Part shown: positions 1 through 7,259 of the stretch, piece after piece
How positions within the stretch are numbered: the first letter of the stretch is position 1
How the letters are laid out: each line of letters opens with the position of its first letter
Source of the DNA: Chloroflexota bacterium
GTDB taxonomy: Bacteria > Chloroflexota > Anaerolineae > Aggregatilineales > Phototrophicaceae
Length of the DNA: 7,286 nt
Direction of reading: 5' to 3'
NCBI GenBank assembly: GCA_023392115.1
Contig: JAEVZT010000100.1
Coordinates: forward strand, 1 to 7,286
Notes under the pieces: model-generated
The model's database searches: none
The model's input: the letters and a program-made list of their open reading frames with translations, nothing else
What the model was told of the DNA's origin: nothing
Made by a program: the position numbers and the translations under genes

Positions 1-17
1 CCCTTGAATTCGGGGAG

Positions 18-33
18 AGGGGTATTTTCCCCT
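18..33 (-). terminator. Weak hairpin at the end of the secreted-protein gene
   Basis: A five-base perfect stem (AGGGG at 18-22 pairing with CCCCT at 29-33) encloses a six-base A/T loop and overlaps the stop codon of the minus-strand gene. Read on the minus strand it is followed by C-rich sequence and no T run, so it does not meet the usual intrinsic terminator pattern. It could be a weak terminator or an mRNA 3' end stabiliser, or chance in GC-rich DNA. The window edge hides what follows. Confidence 0.2.
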
Positions 34-515
34 TACACTGCCGGCGTCAGCGCGAGCGCCTCGTCAAGACGTTCCACAAACTGCGCCAGCAAGTCGTCGG
101 CGACTTCCTGCGTGATCCGGTCGTTAGCGACCAGCAGGTTCAGGCGCGCTTCGGCACGCTCGGTCGCTTCGGCAGCGAAAGCGTCAACATCGAAGCCGTT
201 GTCCGCGAGCACTGTGCTGAGCGTCGCGCCGCCGTTAATCTGGCGCGCAATCTCGCGCGTCGTCAGCCCGGTTTGCTCTGCCGCCAGACGCAGCACCCCG
301 ACGCGAACGCGAAGCGCGGGTCGACCGGCGACACACGCGCGCCAGCCGTCTTCCTGAACGCATTCAGCCACCCCGCCGAAACGCTGGCTGCCGCCGTTAC
401 CGCGTCCGCGACCGCCCGGATTGCCGGAGCCGGGCTGGGCGCTGACGGCAGCCACGCCGACGATCAGCACACCAACCAGCAGAACCATGACGCCTAAACG
501 CTTGAGAGTCTTCAT
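33..515 (-). CDS. Small secreted protein, Gly/Arg-rich linker and helical C-terminal module, function unknown
   Basis: The protein has 160 residues. The start at 515 gives a clean signal peptide: MKTLKR, then a hydrophobic core (about residues 7-24), then a likely signal peptidase I site after V-S-A26. AAAGG lies seven bases upstream of this ATG. An in-frame ATG at 548 would put 11 charged residues before the signal and is less likely. Residues 28-48 form a Gly/Arg/Asn-rich low-complexity linker. Residues 51-76 hold two cysteines (C52, C61), which could pair outside the cell. Residues 77-155 are alpha-helical, with the pattern of a small module common in secreted bacterial proteins (AEQTGLTTREIARQINGGAT, then LxxVLADNGxDVDAF, ITQEVADDLL). 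The role of that module is not known to me. The gene is divergent from the glycosyltransferase operon, and a functional link is unproven. The coding call is good; the function is open. Confidence 0.75.
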   Translation of the reverse strand: MKTLKRLGVMVLLVGVLIVGVAAVSAQPGSGNPGGRGRGNGGSQRFGGVAECVQEDGWRACVAGRPALRVRVGVLRLAAEQTGLTTREIARQINGGATLSTVLADNGFDVDAFAAEATERAEARLNLLVANDRITQEVADDLLAQFVERLDEALALTPAV

Positions 516-551
516 TGCTGCGCCTTTCTTCCGTGTTTGTTCGATCAATCA

Positions 552-579
552 TCTCTAGCGTCGCCCGTAAATGTGTCGA
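552..579 (-). promoter_or_regulatory. Possible promoter of the secreted-protein gene
   Basis: On the minus strand TCGACA (579-574) and TAGAGA (557-552) are separated by 16 bases and lie about 37 bases before the start at 515. The -35 box is a fair match to TTGACA, while the -10 matches TATAAT at only three positions. This is the best pair I found in the divergent gap, but it is weak. A TTTACA at 599-594 is an alternative -35 box without a convincing -10. Confidence 0.22.
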
Positions 580-603
580 AAGCGGCATCAAACTGTAAAT
601 CTT

Positions 604-612
604 TGGTAAAAT
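604..612 (+). promoter_or_regulatory. Extended -10 promoter element of the glycosyltransferase operon
   Basis: TGGTAAAAT fits the extended -10 pattern TGnTATAAT with a single change in the hexamer. It sits in the most A/T-rich part of the divergent gap. No good -35 box is seen at 16-18 bases upstream, which extended -10 promoters often tolerate. Transcription would start near 619, giving a leader of about 20 bases that contains the ribosome site at 628-634. The element overlaps the upstream in-frame ATG at 611, which argues against that ATG as the start of translation. Confidence 0.45.
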
Positions 613-627
613 GCTGTCGATTTGCGC

Positions 628-634
628 GAGGAGA
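628..634 (+). promoter_or_regulatory. Ribosome binding site that fixes the TTG start of the family 2 glycosyltransferase
   Basis: GAGGAGA is a near-complete match to the anti-Shine-Dalgarno partner and lies six bases before TTG at 641. The in-frame ATG at 611 has only TTTGGT before it. A start at 641 gives the N-terminus MVDLSIIIVSWN, which is where family 2 glycosyltransferases normally begin. Confidence 0.7.
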
Positions 635-640
635 CCCAAC

Positions 641-1573
641 TTGGTCGATCTATCGATCATCATCGTGAGCTGGAACGTCGCCGACTTGCTGGAGAAGTGC
701 ATCGACTCGATCCTCGCGGGACGCGGCGATCTGCGGCTTGAGATTCTGGTGGTCGACTCCGCCAGCAGCGATCACACGGTAGCGATGCTCAAGCGGCGCT
801 TTCCACAAGTGACTCTGCTCGCGCAGAAGGAAAATGTCGGTTTCACGCGCGGCAACAACATTGGCTTGGGCGTCGCGCAGGGACGCCACCTGCTGCTGCT
901 CAACCCCGACACGCTGATCCTCGGCGACGCGCTGCCGTGCATGGTGCGCTACATGGACGCGCATCCCGACGTCGGCATCGTCGGACCGCACACCTATGAG
1001 AGCGACGGCAAGCGCACGCAGTCGACGCGGCGGCGTTTTCCAACACTGCCTATCGCATTGTTCGAGAGCACGTGGCTTCAGACTTACGCGCCGAAAGGGC
1101 TGCTCGACTACTACTACATCGCCAACGGCACAGCCGCCGACGAGACGCTGGATGTCGATTGGGTGCAGGGTTCGGCGCTGATGGCGCGGCGCGAGGTCTA
1201 CGAGGCGATCGGCGGGCTCGATGAAGGCTACATTATGTATTCGGAAGAACTCGACTGGTGCAGGCGCGCTAAAGACGCGGGCTGGCGCGTCGTCTTTCTC
1301 GGCGACGCGCACATCATCCATCACGGCGGAAAGAGCACCGAACAGGTCGCCGCGCGCAGCCACATGCACTTCCAGCAGAGCAAACTGCGCTATTTCCACA
1401 AATATCACGGCTGGCTGACAGCTCAGGTCTTGCGCTGCTTCCTGCTGCTCAATTACCTGATCCAGTTTGTACTCGAATCGGTCAAGTTCGCGCTCGGACA
1501 CAAGCGCCCGCTGCGGCGCGATCGCATCCGCGCTTACTGGCAGGTGCTGCGTTCCGGCTTGCGGGTGACGTGA
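641..1573 (+). CDS. Family 2 glycosyltransferase (GT-A fold, WbbL/rhamnosyltransferase-like)
   Basis: The protein has 310 residues and is expected to move a sugar from a nucleotide-sugar donor to a lipid-linked or glycan acceptor at the cytosolic face of the membrane. The domain starts at once (LSIIIVSWN, residues 4-12). Motifs of the family follow in order: VVDSASSD (37-44), NVGFTRGNNIG (65-75) and LLLNPDT (85-91), with the D of NPD at the metal/nucleotide site. Then come VQGSALMARREVYEAIGGLD (175-194) and SEELDWCRRAKDAGW (201-215), whose acidic pair is the likely catalytic base region, and IIHHGGKST (225-233). Residues 262-285 are hydrophobic and may anchor the enzyme to the membrane, followed by a basic tail. 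The length is normal for COG1216-type enzymes. The sugar cannot be predicted. It is the first gene of the operon, starts with TTG, and its stop overlaps the next start as TGATG. Confidence 0.93.
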   Translation: MVDLSIIIVSWNVADLLEKCIDSILAGRGDLRLEILVVDSASSDHTVAMLKRRFPQVTLLAQKENVGFTRGNNIGLGVAQGRHLLLLNPDTLILGDALPCMVRYMDAHPDVGIVGPHTYESDGKRTQSTRRRFPTLPIALFESTWLQTYAPKGLLDYYYIANGTAADETLDVDWVQGSALMARREVYEAIGGLDEGYIMYSEELDWCRRAKDAGWRVVFLGDAHIIHHGGKSTEQVAARSHMHFQQSKLRYFHKYHGWLTAQVLRCFLLLNYLIQFVLESVKFALGHKRPLRRDRIRAYWQVLRSGLRVT

Positions 1574-2715
1574 TGCGCATTGGCATGATCACCGGGGAAT
1601 ACCCGCCGCTTCAGGGCGGCGTCGGCGCATACAGCCGTATCCTCGCGGGCGAAATTGCCGCGCAGGGGCATGACGTGTTCGTCCTCAGCCGCGCCGGCAC
1701 GACGAGCGCTGATCCCGCCGTTCGCTTGACGGCGATGATTGACCGCTGGAACGCCGCCAGCCTGCTCACAATCCGCCGCTGGGCACACGTCAACCGGCTC
1801 GACGTGGTTAATCTCCAGTACCAGACGGCTGCCTACGATATGTCGCCGTTCATCCATTTCCTGCCCGATGTCCTGCGCTCAATTCCCGTCGTGACCACGT
1901 TTCACGACCTGCGCTACCCGTACCTATTCCCGAAAGCCGGTCGCCTGCGCGACTGGGTTGTCATGCACCTTGCACGCGCGTCGAACGGCGCGATCAGCAC
2001 CAACCACGAGGACGCCGCCCGCCTGCGCGACTTGCCGTGCGCAGCGATGATCCCGATTGGCAGCAACATCCTTCCCGCCCTGCCCGCCGACTACACGCCT
2101 GAAACGTGGCGCGAACGCGCGGGCGCACAGCCGAACGACTTCCTGATCGTCTATTTTGGGTTGATCAACAGCAGCAAGGGATTTGAGCCGCTGCTTCACA
2201 GTCTGGCGTCGCTGCGCGCCGAAGGCATCTCCGCGCGCCTGCTGATCATCGGCAGCACGGGCAGCAGCGACCCGACGAACGCCGCTTACACCGCGACGAT
2301 TGACGCCTTGATCGCGCGGCTTGACCTCGATGCCTACATCCAGCGAACCGGCTACATCGACGACGAGGCGGTCGGCGCGTATTTATCGGCGGCGGACGCC
2401 GTCGCCTTGCCGTTCCTCGACGGCGCGTCGTACCGGCGCGGCAGCCTGATGGCGGCAATCCGCTATGGCTGCCCGACCGTCACGACGACGCCACAGGTCA
2501 GCATCCCGACGTTCAAAGATGGCGACAACCTGCTGCTCGTCGCACCAAATAGCGTTCCTGCCCTGACGAATGCCCTGCGCCGCCTGCACGAGTCGCCTGA
2601 TCTGCGCGACCGTCTGCGCCGCGGCGCGGCGGAACTGGCGCGTCACTTTGACTGGACTCACATCGCGCGCGAAACGATCGATTTCTTCGCACGCGTCACC
2701 GGAGCAAACGCGTGA
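1573..2715 (+). CDS. Family 4 glycosyltransferase (GT-B fold), variant without the EX7E pair
   Basis: The protein has 380 residues, usual for a retaining GT-B transferase acting in the cytosol on a nucleotide-sugar donor. The N-terminal half opens with MRIGMITGEYPPLQGGVGAY (1-20), the glycine-rich acceptor-side loop, and HDL (111-113) follows. The C-terminal donor half starts near 190 (IVYFGLINSSKGFEPLL), with K202 at the usual phosphate-contact position. The normal E-x7-E segment is replaced by DGASYRRGS (283-291) leading into LMAAIRYGCP, so neither glutamate is present; the Arg pair 288-289 may take over donor binding. I recall this RRGS form in other family 4 enzymes, so it looks like a known subtype rather than decay. 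The ATG at 1573 is preferred over GTG at 1570 because GGTGA (1564-1568) is four bases from the ATG. The end overlaps the next gene by four bases. Confidence 0.92.
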   Translation: MRIGMITGEYPPLQGGVGAYSRILAGEIAAQGHDVFVLSRAGTTSADPAVRLTAMIDRWNAASLLTIRRWAHVNRLDVVNLQYQTAAYDMSPFIHFLPDVLRSIPVVTTFHDLRYPYLFPKAGRLRDWVVMHLARASNGAISTNHEDAARLRDLPCAAMIPIGSNILPALPADYTPETWRERAGAQPNDFLIVYFGLINSSKGFEPLLHSLASLRAEGISARLLIIGSTGSSDPTNAAYTATIDALIARLDLDAYIQRTGYIDDEAVGAYLSAADAVALPFLDGASYRRGSLMAAIRYGCPTVTTTPQVSIPTFKDGDNLLLVAPNSVPALTNALRRLHESPDLRDRLRRGAAELARHFDWTHIARETIDFFARVTGANA

Positions 2716-4964
2716 ACAAAGCCTTACAGCGGCGGCTCTTATACGCCATCTTCGCCGCCTACGTCGTCCTCGCCAGCCTGTACAGCATCATCACCCCGAT
2801 CTTCGAGGTATCGGACGAGCTGTGGCATTACCCGATGGTCAAGTATCTGGCGGATAATGGGCTGAGCCTGCCCGTGCAATCCGCCGCCGAAGAAACAGCA
2901 TGGCGGCAGGAAGGCAGCCAACCGCCGCTCTACTACCTGATCGCCGCCGTCCTGACGTCGGGGATCGATACGTCGGATATGGACATGCTGCGGCGGCAGA
3001 ATCCGCATGCTGACATCGGTATCATTCGCCCGGACGGCAACGCCAACATGATCGTCCACCGCCCCGATCTCGAAGCCTTCCCGTGGCGCGGGACGGCGAG
3101 CGCCGTCCACGTCGCCCGCTTCTTCTCGGTCGCGCTCGGACTCGGCACGGTGATCGTCACGTCACTCCTTGCGAGGCGCTTGTTCCCCGACCGCCCGGCG
3201 GTGATCCTCGGCGCGACGGCGCTCAACGTCTTCCTGCCGATGTTCCTGTTCATCAGCGGATCGGTCAACAACGACAACCTGTCGAATCTGCTCGGCAACC
3301 TGCTCACGCTGCTGATCGTCGTCGTTCTGCAGTCGCGGCGCGAACCGACCTACCGCACCTACGTCCTGATCGGCGTCGTCGCCGGCGCGGGACTGCTGGC
3401 GAAGCTCAACATCGGCTTTCTGATCCCGCTCGTCGCCCTCGCCTACGCGATCGTCAGCCTGCGCTGCCGCACGCCGCGCCCGCTGATCATCGGCGGCGTC
3501 ATCTCCGGCGGCTTGACGATCGGCATTGCCGGATGGTGGTATTTGCGCAACTTCCAGCTTTACGGCGACCCAACCGGCTTGAACGTCTTCTTGGATATCG
3601 TCGGGCGGCGGGCAATTCCGGCGAACGCGGCGCAGTTGTGGGCGGAACGCAACTCGTTCTTGCAGGGGTTCTGGGGCTTCTTCGGCGGTATGAACGTGCC
3701 CATGCCGCTGAACGTCCATTTGGTTTTCAACCTGATCGCCCTGATCGGCGCGTTGAGCGCCCTCGCCTACCTGATCGTCCACGCCACCCGTCGAGAGGAA
3801 TCGCTCGCGGACAAGCTGCCCGCTGCCATCACGCTGATCTGGATCGCCGTGACGTTCGTCTCGTACCTGCGTTGGACGGCAGAAACGCCCGCTTCGCAGG
3901 GGCGGCTGATCTTCGGCGCGCTGTCGTCGATCTGCGTCTGGCTGGCGCTCGGCTTGACATGGTGGCTGCCGAAGCGACTCCGCGCGGTCAGCATCGGTGC
4001 TGCCGTCGCCTATTTCGCCACCATCGCCATCATCGCGCCGTTCGTCTGGATCGCGCCCGCCTATGCGATCCCGATCCACACCATCGCGGCGGACACAGAC
4101 ACATACCCGATCTTCATTGAGCCCGATGGTGGAATCGTCTCGCTTAGGGGCAGCCGACTGCTCACCGAACAGGTGCAGCCTGAGGGTTATGTCTTTGTCG
4201 AACTCGATTGGCGGATCATCAACCCGCTGATCGACGACTGGAGCTTATTTGTCCATCTGGTCACGCCGGACGGGGTAATCCTCGGTCAGCGCGACATCTA
4301 TCCCGGCAACGGCGCGCTGGCGACTTCCGATCTAGGCGAAGGGCGCGCGTGGGCGGATCAGATCGCTGTCTGGGTTCCTCCCGCAGCTTACGCGCCGATG
4401 ACGCTCGACGTGGTCGTCGGCTGGTATCATCTGCCCACTGGCGAGCGTCTGCGCGGCTTTCGCATGGAAGAAACGGTCACCATTGGCACGGTTGAACTCG
4501 TGCCGCGCGAGAGCGATCTCGACGTGCCAAACCCGATCAGCATTAACTTCGCCCACCAGATCGAGTTGGTCGGCTATGAGTTGTCCGAACTCAGCCCGGC
4601 GGCTGGCGAAATGATTGAACTCACGCTCTACTGGCGCGGGCTGCGCGACATCGACGAGGATTACATCGTCTTCGCCCATATCATCGATCCGCCGACGCTG
4701 ACGCTCTACGCCGGATCGGACGCGATGCCCGCCAACTGGGGCGCGTCAACGTCATCGTGGGAAGTCGGCGAAATCATTGAGGACACGCACAGCCTGACGG
4801 TCGATCCCGACACACCGCCGGGCATCTATGAGGTCGAAGTCGGCTTGTACCTCAACCCCGGCGATGGGACGTTCCCGCGCCTGCGCGTCGTCACCGCCGA
4901 CGGCGGCATGGCAAATGACTATGCTTACCTCAGCCGCGTCCGCATCCTGCCGCGAGAGGAGTGA
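2712..4964 (+). CDS. DUF2142/PMT-like GT-C membrane protein with two C-terminal beta-sandwich domains
   Basis: The protein has 750 residues. Residues 1-450 hold about 10-11 membrane helices, among them 9-29, 131-153, 161-183, 231-250, 257-277, 334-356, 397-418 and 424-447. The first outer loop carries ITPIFEVSDELWHY (27-40), whose D35-E36 pair matches the catalytic acidic site of GT-C enzymes, then SQPPLYYL (69-76). LPMFLFISGSVNNDNL (175-190) and ETPASQGRL (391-399) are also typical of the DUF2142/ArnT-PMT group. Such enzymes use polyprenyl-phosphate sugars and act on the outer face of the membrane; activity here is inferred. Residues 455-750 are soluble and form two related beta-sandwich domains, which may bind glycan or position the acceptor. 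The GTG start has GGAG (2701-2704) seven bases before it and overlaps the preceding stop as GTGA. The coding call is certain; the exact reaction is not. Confidence 0.88.
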   Translation: MNKALQRRLLYAIFAAYVVLASLYSIITPIFEVSDELWHYPMVKYLADNGLSLPVQSAAEETAWRQEGSQPPLYYLIAAVLTSGIDTSDMDMLRRQNPHADIGIIRPDGNANMIVHRPDLEAFPWRGTASAVHVARFFSVALGLGTVIVTSLLARRLFPDRPAVILGATALNVFLPMFLFISGSVNNDNLSNLLGNLLTLLIVVVLQSRREPTYRTYVLIGVVAGAGLLAKLNIGFLIPLVALAYAIVSLRCRTPRPLIIGGVISGGLTIGIAGWWYLRNFQLYGDPTGLNVFLDIVGRRAIPANAAQLWAERNSFLQGFWGFFGGMNVPMPLNVHLVFNLIALIGALSALAYLIVHATRREESLADKLPAAITLIWIAVTFVSYLRWTAETPASQGRLIFGALSSICVWLALGLTWWLPKRLRAVSIGAAVAYFATIAIIAPFVWIAPAYAIPIHTIAADTDTYPIFIEPDGGIVSLRGSRLLTEQVQPEGYVFVELDWRIINPLIDDWSLFVHLVTPDGVILGQRDIYPGNGALATSDLGEGRAWADQIAVWVPPAAYAPMTLDVVVGWYHLPTGERLRGFRMEETVTIGTVELVPRESDLDVPNPISINFAHQIELVGYELSELSPAAGEMIELTLYWRGLRDIDEDYIVFAHIIDPPTLTLYAGSDAMPANWGASTSSWEVGEIIEDTHSLTVDPDTPPGIYEVEVGLYLNPGDGTFPRLRVVTADGGMANDYAYLSRVRILPREE

Positions 4965-4970
4965 CGCGCC

Positions 4971-7259
4971 ATGACCTTGAAACGCAACCGTTCCTCTCTT
5001 TCCTCAGCACTCAGTACTCAGTACTCAGTACTTCGCGTCTCTCCCGACCTACTGGCGACGTTAATACTCGTCCTTCTCTGGCTGCTGTTTTTCTGGCGAT
5101 TGTTCACGCCGATCCGCGAGGATCAAGCGTCGCTGACCGGCGGCGACTTCTCCGGGCAGTTCGTGACGTTCGCAGGTTACCAGTACGCGCGCTTTGCCGA
5201 CGGTGAAGTCCCGCTCTGGAATCCGTACAACAACGGGGGGCTGCCGTTCATCGCCGATACGCAGGCGGCTGTCTTCTATCCGCCGCGCCTCGTGACGATC
5301 GCGCTGGCGCGGATGGTGGGCGGCTGGTCGTATCACGCGCTCGAACTCGAGATGACGGTTCATGTGCTGTTCGTCACGCTGGCGATGTACCTGTTCGTCC
5401 GCCGCTTGACCGGCAGCGTTTTGGGCGGTTTCGCCGCCGCGATCGTCGCCGGTTACAGCGGATTCCTGTCCGGCTACCCGCCGCTCCAGCTTGCGCTGCT
5501 TGAAGCGGCGGTTTGGCTGCCGCTCGCGCTGCTCGGCGTCTTCGAGGCGACCCGCGGCGAGCGCCTCCGGTGGCGCTGGCTGGTGCTGACCGGCGCGGCG
5601 CTCGGTTTGTCTTGGCTGGCGGGTCACCCGCAGACGAGCTTCTTCATGACCTATCTGCTCGTCGCCGATTTCGGCTGGCAGGTCTACGCGCGCCGCTGGA
5701 AATGGACGGTATTTGTCGCGGGAACTGCCCTGTTCGGCGCGCTCTCGTTCGGGCTGGCTGCCGTGCAGCTCTTACCCGGTTTTGAGTACCTGACGCAGAC
5801 GACGCGCGCCGGATTCGGCTACGACGCCAAGAGCAACGGCTTCCCGCTGCAAGATGTGATCCAGTTCATCTACCCGAACGTCGTCAGCGTGTTTTCGCCG
5901 CTGTACGTCGGCGTGACCGGCTTGGCGCTGGCGCTGATCGCCCTCTGGCGGCGCGTCCCCGGCGCGGTCTTCTGGGGCGTCGTCGCGCTGATCGCCCTGC
6001 TGTGGAGTTTCGGCGGCAACAGTGTCGTTTACCCGGCGCTGTACAACATCCTGCCGGGCTTGCGCTTCTTTCGCGGGCAGGAACGCGCCGCCTTTCTCGT
6101 CGTCAACAGTCTGGCGATCCTCGCCGGGATGGGTGCAGCCCGCCTGATAGCAGCCGATCCCGTCGATCGCTCGCTCGCGCCGCGCCTGCGTTCGATGCTC
6201 GCGAACGCCTTCCGCGCCGCCCTGCTCATCGCCGCGCTGATGGTCGTCGCGTGGCTTGGCATGCGAGACGAGTACGCGCCGGTGATCGGCGTCTTCGTCC
6301 TGTCGACGGTCATGATCGGCGCGTTGTGGCTGATCCTGCCGCGCGCGCTCGGCACGACTGGCGGTCACGCGCTGGTGTTGATCGCCAGCGGGCTGCTGGT
6401 CTTCGAGCTATTCACGATCAACATGGACGCCGACGCCGTCTACGACCCGATCCCGCCCGACCAGCAGATCGCCATCGAGCCGCCGCCGCTGGTCGCGCAG
6501 GTGCTGGCGGACGGCGATCAGCCGTTCCGCGTCGACGGTTTCCGCGGGCTGACCGCCAACTACGGCAGCCTGTACGGCGTGCAGGATATTCGCGGCATCA
6601 GCCCACTGTGGCTGGCGGGCGCTTATCAGATCATCGAAGGCGACACGCCGGACGAACGGGCATGGGAACTGTTTGCCGTGCGCTATGTCTTCAGCGACTG
6701 GCAGGAACTGACGATTCCGACGCAGATTGTCGGCACGGGCAGCGACTTCTTCGGATCGGTCAACCTGCACCGCCTAACCGATCCGCGACCGTTCGCCCTG
6801 CTCCAGTTCGACGCCGTGACGGTCGCCGACGATGCGGGGGCATACGGCTTACTTGCCGATCCCGGCATCAACCCGCGCCACACGGCGATCATCGAGGGGG
6901 ATGTCGGGCTTGCGCGTTCGGATTCAGCCCCGATCCCCGCTCAGGTCACGCGCTTCGAGCCGGAGTTGATCGAGATCGCCGCCGACGCGCCGCAGCCGGC
7001 GATCCTGTCGATCGCCCTGCCCGACTACCCCGGCTGGGAAGCGACGATCGACGGCGAGCCGGTGCCGATCCGCCGCGCGTATGGGGCGCTGTCGGCGGTC
7101 GTCGTCCCGGACGGCGAGTCGCTCGTCCGGCTGGTGTATAATCCCCTGACCTACCGCGCCGGCGCATTAATTAGCCTTGCGGCGTGGATCGCGCTCGGCA
7201 TCTTTACAGTGATCGCGCTGGCGCGGGCGCAGACAAGACGTGCAAAGAGGCAAGCGTAA
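4971..7259 (+). CDS. YfhO-like polytopic membrane protein (GT-C-type, glycan modification)
   Basis: The protein has 762 residues. About 12-13 membrane helices lie between 26 and 482, and a last one at about 729-750 precedes a basic tail. Family hallmarks are GGDFSGQF (57-64) with the loop-1 acid D59, PLWNPYNNGGLPFIADTQ (81-98), VFYPP (101-105), AGHPQTSFF (217-225) and LPGLRFFRGQERAAF (361-375). The soluble part from 483 to 725 ends with LPDYPGWEATIDGEPV (683-698) and VRLVYNPLTYRAG (719-731), the typical YfhO C-terminus. YfhO proteins are linked to glycosylation of teichoic acids or other surface polymers, so a role in adding sugars on the outer face is inferred. The start has AGAGGAG (4955-4961), nine bases upstream and overlapping the previous stop. 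Residues 8-22 are encoded by a heptanucleotide repeat region and look unlike the rest of the family; no good start lies after the repeat. Confidence 0.88.
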   Translation: MTLKRNRSSLSSALSTQYSVLRVSPDLLATLILVLLWLLFFWRLFTPIREDQASLTGGDFSGQFVTFAGYQYARFADGEVPLWNPYNNGGLPFIADTQAAVFYPPRLVTIALARMVGGWSYHALELEMTVHVLFVTLAMYLFVRRLTGSVLGGFAAAIVAGYSGFLSGYPPLQLALLEAAVWLPLALLGVFEATRGERLRWRWLVLTGAALGLSWLAGHPQTSFFMTYLLVADFGWQVYARRWKWTVFVAGTALFGALSFGLAAVQLLPGFEYLTQTTRAGFGYDAKSNGFPLQDVIQFIYPNVVSVFSPLYVGVTGLALALIALWRRVPGAVFWGVVALIALLWSFGGNSVVYPALYNILPGLRFFRGQERAAFLVVNSLAILAGMGAARLIAADPVDRSLAPRLRSMLANAFRAALLIAALMVVAWLGMRDEYAPVIGVFVLSTVMIGALWLILPRALGTTGGHALVLIASGLLVFELFTINMDADAVYDPIPPDQQIAIEPPPLVAQVLADGDQPFRVDGFRGLTANYGSLYGVQDIRGISPLWLAGAYQIIEGDTPDERAWELFAVRYVFSDWQELTIPTQIVGTGSDFFGSVNLHRLTDPRPFALLQFDAVTVADDAGAYGLLADPGINPRHTAIIEGDVGLARSDSAPIPAQVTRFEPELIEIAADAPQPAILSIALPDYPGWEATIDGEPVPIRRAYGALSAVVVPDGESLVRLVYNPLTYRAGALISLAAWIALGIFTVIALARAQTRRAKRQA
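5003..5033 (+). repeat. Heptanucleotide tandem repeat, four CTCAGYA units, inside the YfhO-like gene
   Basis: The units are CTCAGCA (5003-5009) and three CTCAGTA (5010-5016, 5017-5023, 5024-5030), followed by a partial unit CTT (5031-5033). Three units equal 21 bases and encode LSTQYSV in the gene frame. The array lies 32 bases after the ATG and before the first membrane helix. Each CTCAGTA junction creates the palindrome AGTACT, so the array also has inverted symmetry. I saw no second copy in the window. Similar intergenic heptad repeats occur in cyanobacteria as STRR sequences; I also recall CTCAGTA arrays in other phyla. Confidence 0.9.

Noticed and set aside
4..357. Plus-strand open frame (117 codons) opposite the secreted-protein gene
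   Set aside because: It is Ser/Ala/Arg-rich, without domain or ribosome site, and opposes a gene with a clear signal peptide and helical module.
646..667. Repeated GATC/ATC sequence at the start of the family 2 glycosyltransferase as a possible operator
   Set aside because: It encodes the conserved first strand (DLSIIIV) of the enzyme, and the repeats are explained by consecutive Ile codons.
650..1501. Minus-strand open frame (283 codons) opposite the family 2 glycosyltransferase
   Set aside because: The plus strand has all the glycosyltransferase motifs in order. The minus reading shows no motif and no ribosome site that I could find.
3162..4079. Long minus-strand open frame (305 codons) opposite the DUF2142-like gene
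   Set aside because: It is highly charged, low-complexity (rich in Arg, Asp, Gln), has no recognisable domain, and lies fully opposite a clear membrane-protein gene. It is a codon-bias shadow of GC-rich DNA.
3083..4120. Plus-strand frame (345 codons) within the DUF2142-like gene, and the similar 6002-7141 frame within the YfhO-like gene
   Set aside because: Both are Arg/Pro/Ala-rich out-of-frame readings of genes whose main frame carries membrane helices and family motifs.
4961..5206. GTG-started open frame overlapping the start of the YfhO-like gene
   Set aside because: It also runs through the heptad repeat but ends after 81 codons with Arg/Pro-rich sequence. The YfhO frame has the better ribosome spacing and hundreds of family-like residues.
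7137..7142. Perfect TATAAT near the end of the YfhO-like gene, as an internal promoter for the next gene
   Set aside because: It encodes part of the conserved VYNP motif, and no -35-like box is seen 16-18 bases upstream, so coding constraint explains it.
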